Source: Absidia repens (Eukaryota > Mucoromycota > Mucoromycetes > Mucorales > Cunninghamellaceae). From it: a stretch of DNA of 64,000 bases. The stretch lies in NCBI GenBank assembly GCA_002105175.1, contig MCGE01000059.1, positions 1-64,000 on the forward strand, read 5' to 3'. This document shows, piece after piece, positions 37,261 through 47,542 of the stretch (position 1 is the stretch's first letter; every line of letters starts with the position of its first letter). The position numbers were made by a program, and so were the translations under genes. Below the pieces are notes generated by a model. The model was not told the DNA's origin. It did not search any database and saw only the letters and a program-made list of their open reading frames with translations.

Positions 37261-37950
37261 ATCCCACTCCCCTTCCCAAAGCGATGATTACCTGATGAAG
37301 CGATAATGTGTCACAGTAGCATTGAATGGTTGGACAAAAGCCAAAAAGTCGTCTGTCGTCATGTAGGATGGTACCGCCAAAGTACAGGTCATCAACCCTC
37401 TATCATCATCAGGTGAGCGAGGCATCACTGCAAGCATATCGGGCATCAGCTCATCCGGTGCAGGTTGGTCATCGCGAGACAAGTGCAGTATACCGTAGCC
37501 CAGATTGCAAAGGTATTGTTGTGGCGGGTTGCTGTTGTAGTTATTATCAATGCATTCGATATCAATCGGTCCAAGCCGGAAGTCATCGTGGATAATGGTG
37601 GAAGTAGGTAATGTCAGTGGCAGAGGTGAGCTTTGCGTCTTGTAGCTGCTAGTACTGCTGCTAATGACGAGTTTATCAATACTCGGGGGCGAAAGATCAG
37701 GTGCAGGAGAATGCGAAGTATCACGTAATCTTTTCCGTGGGTAAAGGCGATTCGTTGCTGTGGAGCTGGTATCGGTACTATCAGTATTATGTTGTTGTTG
37801 ATGTTGTAATTGTTTGTATTGTGTGTCGAAAGTATCAAGTGTTTGTTGTGGTACTAAATGCGTGGGTAAAGGCAAATCAAATAAATGGAGGTTGTCGAGA
37901 TTCGTAGGTTCAGAAGAGTATAAAGAAAAATACAAATGATAATAATACAT
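35413..37950 (-). CDS. BRAP2/Etp1-type E3 ubiquitin ligase (RING + UBP zinc finger)
   Basis: Cytosolic RING ligase of the BRAP2/IMP family; the yeast homologue Etp1 acts in ethanol tolerance (family knowledge). Exons 37950-37292, 37178-36831, 36761-35753 and 35643-35413; 748 residues. The N-terminus is Ser/Thr/Gln-rich. The BRAP2 RRM-like domain contains VPSYMTTDDFLAFVQPF and KYMVMMKFDQVQAAYDYH. The RING (about 298-345) reads CPVCLERLD ... CQHSFDCGCLGKW ... CPVC, with the last pair across an intron. The UBP zinc finger (about 375-430) reads CYVCGEKTGSLWICLICGH. A Ser/Asn-rich spacer, a coiled coil and a basic KARRGGKKGKR end follow. Intron 1 holds a long GT repeat. The model is intact and complete. 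Confidence 0.93.
37209..37259. repeat. (GT)n microsatellite
   Basis: About 24 GT units on the + strand, inside intron 1 of the BRAP2-like gene. Purely intronic. Confidence 0.9.
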
Positions 37951-38222
37951 GGAGAGGATATATATATATATAACTTAAGAATGACAAAACAAAACAAAAC
38001 AAAACAACACAAAAAAAAGAAACCAGAGGGTACAAGTTTTTATTGAATAGCCGCTGATTCATGCCGGATAGGGAAAGGGGGATGTGATTCGATTACAGGA
38101 AAAAAAGCAGAGAGGAAATAATGGTAATAATAGATAAATAGATAATGTTAATAATAATAAATGAAAAAGTATATAACAGTAATAAGAGTAATAATAAAAG
38201 TAATAATATTAACTAAAGATGT

Positions 38223-38966
38223 CTAAATCATGTCGTTTTGTTGCTTTGCTTGATCCAAGATTTTGTGGTAAGAAAGATCATTGAAAGGGAAGATCTTGCC
38301 CTCCCCAACGGGGTAGTAGACAGGCACTATCATAAAAATACATATTAGTAAGTGCAGTCGCATTGTGTTGTATTGTATAAAAAGGTGAGCTTACGAAACC
38401 AACCAATAGGATGTTCACCCATCACACTTTTCCAATTGTCCATTTTGCCTACGTTCCAAAATCGATCATGAAGCGATGTATTGACTACTTCATAATTATG
38501 CCCTGAGGTATCAAAATCAACACGAACATGATCAGGTCGTGTCGATAAACTTTCAATGGTGGTCCTATTCACCAAAATATATTGTCCATGTGCCAGAGAA
38601 AAACCGCACACCGTCATTCCAAATACAAATGCTCTATATCAAAAATAGAGAAAAATGAATACCACCCATCAATCTTTTTATGTCTATAAACTTACATCAC
38701 TAAAAACACAATCCATTGGGGATCCAGAGTAACATTCTACCGGAAAAACAAAAAGAAACAGTATTCAGGCAAGAGTGGTTTGTTTGTTTTTTTTGTTTTT
38801 TTGTAAGTTCAGGTTAAAAAGTCTTACATGATCACGCATAGCAATCACCACCAAAGGAATTGCACTACAGAGGCCCCATAATCCATAAAGCCCGGTATAC
38901 GACACGAATAAAAAGAAGAATTTGTAGTTGCGATGACCCACACAACCATTGATCCAAGGACAATGA

Positions 38967-39022
<56 letters not shown>

Positions 39023-39874
39023 AATATCAACAAGTGATTTTTTAAGAGAGGAGGTATATACCATCATTCTACTTACTGATCCATTTTCAACACACATAAA
39101 TTACAATCACTACAATGATGGGTTCGGTCTGGTTTGACACACTGACAAATGTTACAAAATCGTGGCATTCCATTAGGTTCTGAGATGGACAGAGCAGGTA
39201 GCATGGGAGCATCTTGTAAAGGTCTGTTGGACATGGTTGTCTTATCGAATAAACTAGGGGAGTAAAAATACCTAGGTAAGAGTGATTGGCTTTCTTGATA
39301 TGTCCCTGATTCCACTGCTTGTAGGTTGGGCATCTAAAGAAGAAGAATAAGATAACGATAAAAAATGATATGTCGCTGAGTCCCCCCAGCGGGTGGAGTA
39401 TTGAAGTAGTAGTATGACCCTTAATTTCTTTTTACCTGTTCAGGATGACCAGGATCAGAGTATATAATCCGTGTGTAGCATATCGAAGCCATAAAGACAA
39501 AGATGGTGGCAAAGGTTATAAGGACAGCTAAGTAGAAGCCAATTGGCGATGAGTTGATAGTCTTTAGTGTATGATCGATCAGTACAGCTTACCTCCTGCT
39601 GGTATGTTTGGGTATTCACTTTGAATCAATAAAGCCACTATGTATATAACATACATATATACATGTTATATATACGAGATATATGGTGTGAGAACCGGTG
39701 CAAAAAATAATAATAATAATAATAAAACGAAATAAAACGTCATGTTCTCTTTGTCGTCTTACCACAAATGCGAAACACATAAATGTACCATGTATACACC
39801 AACAGGCCATATACTACAAATTGAAGAATAAGGCCAGTGATTGCTTTGACAAAAGGCGATGGAGGATTTGCCAT
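38223..39874 (-). CDS. DHHC palmitoyltransferase (Pfa3/Swf1-type)
   Basis: Protein S-acyltransferase of an internal membrane. Exons 39874-39763, 39637-39593, 39527-39436, 39333-39077, 38966-38828, 38736-38696, 38633-38395 and 38326-38223; 342 residues. Two N-terminal TMs ([37 protein letters not shown]) precede the cysteine-rich domain [20 protein letters not shown], and the catalytic DHHC at about 168-171 is followed by [15 protein letters not shown]. The DHHC codons are split by an intron (CA|T CAT TGT), so the motif appears only after splicing. Two further TMs and an NRTTIE motif (TTxE-like, near 248) follow. Topology and length match Pfa3-type enzymes, which palmitoylate vacuolar proteins; the exact orthologue is uncertain. 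Intact. Confidence 0.92.
38969..39020. repeat. A52 homopolymer abutting a splice acceptor
   Basis: On the coding (minus) strand this is a run of 52 T ending directly at the AG acceptor before the exon that completes the DHHC motif. It is the longest homopolymer in the window. Confidence 0.9.
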
Positions 39875-42452
39875 ATATATGTAAAAAAAAAAAAAGGTGT
39901 CGTCCGAGGAATGAAAAAGAAAAAGAAGAAGCAGAAAATAGGTTGACCAAGAAAAATTTTAAATGCAGTTCCACTTTTTTTTTTTTTTTTTTTGCGAAGA
40001 AAAAAGCTTACACCTATTTGGGCACGCACACTTTTTCGGCCGCCGCACCATTGAGAGCCTGAGACTTCAACATTTTTTTATGTGCGTTGAGTGCAAAAAA
40101 AAAAAAAAAAAAAAATCTCACCCTGCGGTTAAGAGTTGGACTGGCGCAGGAATCGGAAAGCATATAATGAACAGCTGGTCGCAAGGCAATTAAGAAATGT
40201 GACAAAAATCAGTTTCTTAATGAGAAACTTTTATGTGAATGCTGCCAAAATTGTACCGTTCCGAAAAAAAACACCATTAATGTTTTGATAACAGTCCCTA
40301 TCCTATTGCATTTGACTATATGTGACCTCCACTGACTTTTTCTTTATGATTATCATATTATTATTATTATTCGTTCATCATCAATTCATAGGTACGGAAC
40401 TCATCAATGCGACAATATATCCAACAATGAATATATATATATATATATATATATGGATCTCATAATGCAATGTTTATTGAAGTCATAGAAAAATTTTCAT
40501 CGAAATCGTTGTTAGACGATGTGAGTGTGGAGGAGGAGTATCGTGCTATATCTTAGAATAAACATGAAGGAAACTCGTTTAAGTAAAGAGAATTAGCTAT
40601 TGCACATATTATATAGGGAGTGACAAACTATGCTACAATGGAGATGGTAGACTACTTTATGACGAATTGCTCCATGTAGGGTCTAAAATCTTTATGCCAC
40701 CGATGCTACATGGTGTTGATTATCGTCATGAGAAGAGGGAGTCACCATGTTGTTAACGGTGCATGATATTGATTACTTGGTTGCTGTAAAAATAAAATAA
40801 GAATGCGTTGAGGGGGTATTGAAGAAGAGGCATAGAGATATATTTAGGTTAAGGGTTAATATTACATGTCATACCGTAAACGCATATGTATATATGTATA
40901 TATTGAATTTTGTCCTTTAGAAATGATGCTTTGTGTGAATTTCCACCGTATAAGGTAATTTGGAAAAAATCTCAGAAGGACGATGGAAATTTTCAAATTC
41001 CGGCCACGTGAAGTTTATTTACTTCGCTCTCCGTTTTTTTTTTCACCTCCTCTCTCTTTCCATTTCTTTTTTTCTTTTCTTTTTTTCTTTTACACCACCA
41101 TTCAACTTTTTTGAAGTCACGCTGGACTTAGATTAGCGTTAGGACTAATATAGAAGCGTTTTCAGCTCAAGGATTACAACATGCATGGGGAAACCCTTTC
41201 ATTTTGGATTCAGGATTTGGAGCCACCATTAGTTGGCTTCTTGGAGACTTTATTAGCTTGATTTAGTGTTAGTTTTCCATAGTTTGTAACTACATCTAAA
41301 TAAAACAAGTCTCATTTTACATGTTTTAATGAAAAATTGTCCCATTAGTCTGTCTCATGTCTTGTGCAATAGATCCCTCTTTATCACCATTACGTCTTTG
41401 ATTGGTGTAGACTGCTGTTGTGTTTCAATAACAGATATCTCTTTTGTCTTTCTCATGTCATATACATTATATTAGTTCCCAATTTATAAGTGTTTATTTA
41501 TATTAGTGTCTACCATTCTTCATGCTACCTCTATTAGATCTCTTGTCACATGGAATCGCATGCCTTTAGATTAGAGTGTCCGATATGTTTCAATAAAATA
41601 TCTCTTGTTCTTTATCATCTATTCTCTGACCTAATGAAAAGAAAAAAGCTCATATCATGGAAAATAAGGTGGTTATGTAAATGGTATTGTAAAACTAGGA
41701 AAAATGGCACAGCTATAGTAAGGGAGAGTTAGTAACAAGGCAATGCGTGAGACGGACAGGAGAATCAAAGAAACGGAAATTAGCTCTTTTTAAATGGAAT
41801 TTGGGGCGCGTATTTCAAATACTGTGTAAATAAAAACAAATATAATGAATAGAATTTGGAAGAGAGGACAACACATTCACCGTGAAGTAACAATGTTCCT
41901 GCTTAAATGGCATTGTGAGTGGGCACCCATTTTCTGGTGATATGGACGCTTAAAAGGAAACGTTTCTTCAGTATTAACTATTGTCCACATGTTTCCCACC
42001 TCCCTCCATTGAGTGTATAATATATTCTCGTTTTTTTCCATTATACACAAGATGAATATTTACTGCACGAGGCTTTTTTTTTAGAATCATCGAATAAAAA
42101 AAATTATGCAAACGGGGTTACAATTTCCACTCACCTGCACTATTCTTCAGAGTGGCCGCCTGTTTTTTTTTTCTTTGAATAATATATCACAGAGCAACTG
42201 GTTATAAAGATATATCAATTATAAATTTGCAATTCAGAATCAGTATCAGAAAGCGAGTTGCAGACCAGATAATGCAAAAACATGGAAGTTGATGAAAGAG
42301 GTGCTCTTTTTTTTTATTAAACGATGAAATGAACTAACTAAGATATAATATTGTATAATATAACCGCAGAAGGCCTGTATGTCAAGCATATTGCACCGTG
42401 ATGTAAAAAAGTGTAGAGCATGTCGGAAAAAAGATGAAGGGAGCACCGGTAT
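39875..42452. other. Intergenic region with repeat copy D and AT microsatellite
   Basis: Holds an AT run (about 40430-40454), the repeat at 40990-41640, and otherwise AT-rich DNA with no supported gene. Open frames near 39860-40200 are homopolymer-driven. Confidence 0.5.
40990..41640 (+). repeat. E-box interspersed repeat, copy D
   Basis: 5' edge TTTCAAATTCCGGCCACGTGAA, pyrimidine tract, CACCATTCAACTT, core with GGATTACAACATGCATGGGG, CTAAATAAAAC, CAATAACAG and TTCAATAAAATAT. It loses similarity after TCTGACC near 41630, before the GTGAACAATG segment seen in other copies. Confidence 0.85.
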
Positions 42453-42623
42453 TTATTCGTCACAACAGTCGTAGCAGTTTTGGTCGATGTATTTGACCTT
42501 GTAGCGGCCATGGCAGTCCAATGCTAGGTCTGGAGAGCAAATACCGTCGCAATTCCATCCAGTCACAGAAGTAATCAAAAGCAATGAGGTAAGAGCGGCA
42601 ATGGAAAAAGTAATCGAGTTCAT
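42453..42623 (-). CDS. Small secreted cysteine-rich peptide
   Basis: A 56-residue precursor: signal peptide of about 22 residues (MNSITFSIAALTSLLLITSV then TGW) and a mature part of about 34 residues with six Cys (spacing C-x3-C-x7-C-x13-C-x2-C-C). The family was not recognised. The start is the only ATG just before the hydrophobic stretch. A TATATATAAAAAG box lies about 85-95 nt upstream (42706-42718), and the stop codon TAA overlaps an AATAAA signal (GAATAAATA). These make an isolated, complete single-exon gene plausible. Possible roles (antimicrobial, signalling, surface) are speculation. Confidence 0.65.
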   Translation of the reverse strand: MNSITFSIAALTSLLLITSVTGWNCDGICSPDLALDCHGRYKVKYIDQNCYDCCDE

Positions 42624-43203
42624 TTTTTTTTTTATCAGGATTGGGATGGAACAAGGATGTTTTTTGATGCTGAGGGAGGGATTCAATATAAAAAGAGGCT
42701 GTCCCTTTTTATATATAAAAAATGAACAAAGAAATACAGGGATGTGTTGTGTATATGCTAAGATAAACAATGAAAAGAGAAAAAAGGGGTGCAAAAAAAA
42801 AAAAAACTACTATAGGGTCTAACATCGTTGAAGGGGGGTTGGTGGTATCTCTTTTTGCAGTCAAAACCGAGGAAAATGTTAGTGCACATTGAATTTTCAT
42901 TATGTATTTCTATCTCGACAACGAAAAAAGAATACAATAAAGTGGTCCATAATTTTGATCTTACAGTATCAAAGAAAAACACAGGCACTAATCTATATAT
43001 GAGACATAAAATTAAAAAAAAAAAAGCAATCTACATCAACCAGGCGTATTATTTCATTGCCGATTGTATTTATGAGACATCCAAGTATATAAAAAGAGTG
43101 TATAATATTTTATTGATTCTAAAAAAATAATTCAAGAGAGGGAGGAGGAAAGGACAAAAAAAAAAGATATCATATATATATATAAGAGACTAGTAATAAT
43201 AAT
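42624..43203. other. Promoter of the Cys-rich peptide and 3' flank of peroxidase gene
   Basis: Includes the TATA box at about 42706-42718 and AT-rich DNA. Open frames on both strands are short and unconvincing. Confidence 0.5.
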
Positions 43204-44437
43204 TTACAAACGACCACGCTTAGCGACACCCAATTCAATCAATTTGAGGAATGCAGCAGAAAAGTCATCAAAGAAGCGTTGTTTGTCCTTGGCGTAGATT
43301 TCGACGTATTGACGGAAAGGAGGGTCCAGTAAGGCCATATCCGTAGGCAACATCATCAAATCACCATCTTCATCTTCAAATTGTCTAGGTCCATCCCATT
43401 TCTTTTCGGTCCAGGTGTTGTGTAAAAGTTGCTTGTAGAATTGGTTAGAGAATCGAGTAGGCGTTTCCTAGATAAGGTCCCCCGCAAAAAAAAAAGAAAA
43501 AAAGTTAAGTAAAAAGAAGGTGGACCGCTATTTGGTGGGTGGAAGGGGGGGGACAAGGTATCACTTACAGTCCAGGGACCATCAAAACCAGATCGATCCT
43601 TATGACATCGACCAACTGTGTGTGCACCAATCAAACAAGTGGTTTCTTGAATAGTGAAGCCCATACGGGACACAAACACATCCAAGACATGGTCTTTACC
43701 AAGAGCACCATCTGGAAGACGGCCCACGGGAGGGCAATCCGATTCAGAAGGCTTATCACGACGACCGCCAGTCCACTAAAATCAATCACATGAAAAGAAA
43801 GATTGAGTTTCAAATGATTACGATGAAAAGGCAATCTATATATTCATACCTCGATGTGGGGTCCACCCATATGTTCAATAGCAACACAACCAGCAAGACT
43901 ATAAATTATAATAATAAAGAGAATGAGTGACGGTTGGTTTGGCCCGGAAATGGGCGGCGACGGAAGGGGGGTGGGTGGGCGAGAATAAAGTAACTTACGT
44001 CCACAAATCAGCGTAACTGACCCAAGGGTGAGCAGCCTTGACAGGTTCAAGAACAGCACGAGCAACGTCGAGACCAGCGTTAGCAGGATCTTCAGCTTCA
44101 GTCTTGTGTCTCATGGTGCCTATCAAGATAAAAAAAAAAAGACAGAGGAGTGTAAGGCTAGATATAAAAATATCGAAAGGAATCATCATTCACTTACTGC
44201 CGTCAGAACCACCATCCTTATGGTTCTTATCGTAGGTACCAGATGCATGCCAAGCAAGACGAAGTCTATATACAATAAGCATAAGTCAAGATAACAAGAG
44301 AATGATGACGTTGAAAAAGAAAACACTTACACAACAGGAGCAAAGGATCCATCGTCATAGTCTTCCTTGGGGAAGACCTTGACAATGTCTTTACGGACGG
44401 CGAGGTATTTATCAGGAGAAGCTTGTTCAGTAGACAT
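43204..44437 (-). CDS. Cytochrome c peroxidase-type class I haem peroxidase
   Basis: Reduces hydrogen peroxide with electrons from cytochrome c or a small reductant (family knowledge). Exons 44437-44331, 44265-44198, 44119-43999, 43898-43850, 43775-43569 and 43467-43204; 271 residues. Distal site RLAWHAS gives Arg38, Trp41 and His42. Proximal His167 lies in [10 protein letters not shown]. The CCP-type radical Trp is at about 183 in FDGPWT, and the partner Asp is in MLPTDMALL. The protein begins [17 protein letters not shown] with no room for a mitochondrial presequence, unlike yeast Ccp1, so a cytosolic form (Ccp2-like) is likely. The last residues are basic (AKRGRL). Intact. Confidence 0.93.
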
Positions 44438-44809
44438 GATATATATAAAAAAAAAAGTGAGAGTGGGGAGTGTGGAGATCAATAAAGAGAAGAAAGAAAG
44501 AAGAAGGAAAAAAAAAAAGGGGAAAGCGGGGGGGATTTTTATCTCGAATGCCAAAACGGGAACCAAAGCGATTGTCAAAAAATAAAAAACCTGTCGCTTT
44601 GACACCCAAGCCAGTCACTCCATGTATTATGCTTATAAAGTGGAATTAGGATTTCACATGCAGAATCAACTTCCGATCCAATTCCAGAATGGCCATCTCG
44701 TATTTGTAATATTATATCTATTAAAATTGTCTGTCATCACTTATCGTATGATCATATATGTTAACTATGCTATGATGGGTTGAGTCTTTTTGAATCGTAC
44801 TAGTAGATC

Positions 44810-44841
<32 letters not shown>

Positions 44842-45232
44842 ACACTAACAGCATAAATGAGTGATCACATGAAGAACAAAAAATAAACCAGTACGTTATG
44901 ATCATGGGGAAGGGAGACAACCCTCGGAAGTGGAAGCGGTAGTTGAAGGTAGGCATGTGAAAGTAGGTTCATGTCATCGTTAAAGGATTCGAGGTGATTG
45001 GGCCATATGCTTTCTGTTAGAAATTGATAATGATAAGGTTTTTTACATGTGTGGGTTTTCTCTATCCCTTTTTTTTTTACCCCGGATTTTCTGGCTGACT
45101 GATCGTATATAGGTGGTGATTTGGGTTTTATTTTTTAATAAATTTTTCTTTCTTTCTCTTTTTCGTCCCCTTCTTCTTCTTCTTCTTCTCCACTTTTTAT
45201 ATATATTCACGCCCATACAATAAAAAACAAAC
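44438..45232. promoter_or_regulatory. Divergent promoter region, peroxidase / carrier
   Basis: About 0.8 kb. It has an AT microsatellite (about 44813-44834), a TTCTTCTTC tract (45171-45187) and TATATATATTC about 35 nt upstream of the carrier ATG. No gene seen. Confidence 0.5.
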
Positions 45233-46571
45233 ATGTCTGATAACGTTGCTCATGCTCTTTCTGGTAAATACATCTTTGTTTGCCCTTTTTTTTCACTATT
45301 CTCATTGTCGACTGACCTTGTTGTTGCCCTTTTTTTTTCATATAGGTGCTGGTGGAGGTATCATTTCCATGATCCTTACCTACCCCTTAGTATCTGTCAG
45401 CTCCCGTCTTCAAGTTCAACGTGGTGGTCAAGGCAAAGACGAATACAAAGTAAAGGCGGCTTCATGAACAAAAAGATGATGAGCCCTGGGCGATAGACTG
45501 ACTCTCTTCATTACATATTCATATACATATAGAATGCTGCCGATGCTTTTGTCAAGATTCTTGCCAAAGAAGGTCCCAAAGGTTTATATGCGTAAGTACC
45601 CCTTATTTTACTGATGCTCATACATTCTTCTCCGCTAACAATGCTCTGCTTCTTCTTGTAGTGGTTTGAGCTCTGGTGTGTTTGGTATTGCCGTGACCAA
45701 TGGTGTGTACTATTATTGTTATGAAGCAGTCAAGGCCGTCTTTGAACAGGCAAAGACTAAGAATCAACCTATGTCCACGGCGGAATCTATGTTATCCGGT
45801 GCCATTGCTGGTAGTGCTGTGGTGTTGGCCACCCATCCTATCTGGACTGTGAACGTAAGTTTTCTACGAGAGGGGGGGGAGGGGGGAGTGACCGAAAAGA
45901 AGTGGGCACTCAATTCTGGTTTTATGTTGTATGGCTATATAGACTCGTTTGACGGTACGCAAACGCGCGGAAGGCGAACAAGAACAAAGTGCGTTTGGAT
46001 TTGCTACTGAGATTTTGAAGAAGGAAGGATTAGCTGGACTTTACTCGGGTGTGGGTGCGGCTTTGGTGTTGGTGATCAACCCCATTATTCAATACACTGT
46101 GTTTGAACAAGTCAAGAACAAGGTAGCCAAATTCAGAACTCTTGGTAACCTTGATTTCTTCCTTTTGGGTGCTCTTTCCAAATTGGTGGCTACCGGTTTG
46201 ACCTACCCTTACATGTAAGTTTGCTCCCGCGTCGCTTTGTTTCTTTCTGACTCAATCAACAAAAAAAAAAATTACTGACCTCTATTCCTCCTCTCCTTTT
46301 TTTATTATTGAATAGTGTTGTCAAGTCGCGTATGCAAATCAGTCAAAAGGATGATGAAAAATATTCTTCTATCATGGATGGCTTCAAAAAGATTCTTGCC
46401 ACTGAAGGTGTGGCTGGACTTTATGGTGGTTTGAAGAGCAAGATTGTGCAAAGTGTGTTGACTGCTGCATTCTTGTTTATGGCCAAGGAAGTCTTGTTTG
46501 ATTGGGCCGTCTGGATCCTTGTCATTGCCGGTGCTCGTAAACGTGTTGCCGCTGCTGCTGGAAAGGCTTAG
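45233..46571 (+). CDS. Peroxisomal PMP47/SLC25A17-type mitochondrial-carrier-family transporter
   Basis: Six-TM solute carrier. Exons 45233-45263, 45346-45449, 45533-45591, 45662-45854, 45943-46214 and 46316-46571; 304 residues, normal for the family. Three repeats carry the signatures TYPLVSVSSRLQVQ, THPIWTVNTRLTVR and TYPYIVVKSRMQIS. The PIWTVNTR and YPYIVVKSR forms are those of peroxisomal PMP47/PMP34 carriers, which exchange ATP/AMP or CoA-type nucleotides to support fatty-acid beta-oxidation (family knowledge). Each repeat also has GLYxGL. Exon 1 is only 31 nt. The start follows a TATATATA box. Intact; the substrate is inferred. Confidence 0.92.
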
Positions 46572-47542
46572 ATTAGATATTTTCCCTCTCTTATTGTTAT
46601 TGTTATTATTATTATTATTATAGTATACTACTTGTTATCTTTTTACCCCGTTCCCTTCATGTTTTAGATTATTATTTTTATATTTTATGAAACAAATTCA
46701 TGGTTGTTGTTGATTTATCAATAAAACTGTTGTGTATATAAACATATCATTGGATCTTCTATTTTTGATAATTTGATTTATCATAGAGTTTTACATATAG
46801 GGTTCACCAGCCAGGGTATTTTTATTTTTTTTGGCTGTGATCTGCTATTCGGTGTTACACAAATCGGGCAAAGTGGGTGGGAATGATTCTGACAAGTTGG
46901 ATTAATTACACATTTCATGCCTGTTATCAAAGACGCGATCGTGATGCAAAGCAAATTTTCCATTTTACAGGAAGATGACACACAAACAGTCATTATTAGC
47001 CAAATAAGTGAGTGACTCCAGGACTGTGTCGCTTACAAATGGTAGCTTTCCTCGAAATCAATGGGTCGTTTTTTTTTCTTTCTCAATACTGACACCTTTT
47101 CATAAAAAAAGAATCCCTCCCCCAATACTGACGACCTGCTTTTCCTTCAGGCTGTTGAAGGACATGAAACTCCATGCTCATAAAGTAGCTTACCAACTAC
47201 ACGTATACGTACAGGCATCTGATGAATTGACTTGCTAGTCTACATAGATAATATGTTTTAACGTCCCCATCCCTTTTCTTCACACAAGTATAAGTTATTG
47301 ACCAATATAGGTACCGCACAACCATTCACAACATTAAAGAAAAAAGAAAAAAAAAAAAAAGACATAGGAGTAGATTGAGTAAGAGGGATTTCACTTTATT
47401 CATATATAGACAAAGCAATAAAATAAATAAATGATAATAAATAAAACGAGTACTAAAGTAGTTGGGCTGGGAATCACAAGGATATATAAAATAGTAATAG
47501 GGTAGCAGACAAAAATAAAATAAAAAAACGGGGTTTGTTCTA
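46572..47542. other. Tail-to-tail intergenic region
   Basis: Contains TTA repeats (about 46596-46621) and AATAAA near 46720 for the carrier. The 3' flank of the coiled-coil gene lies to about 47400. No gene seen. Confidence 0.5.
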
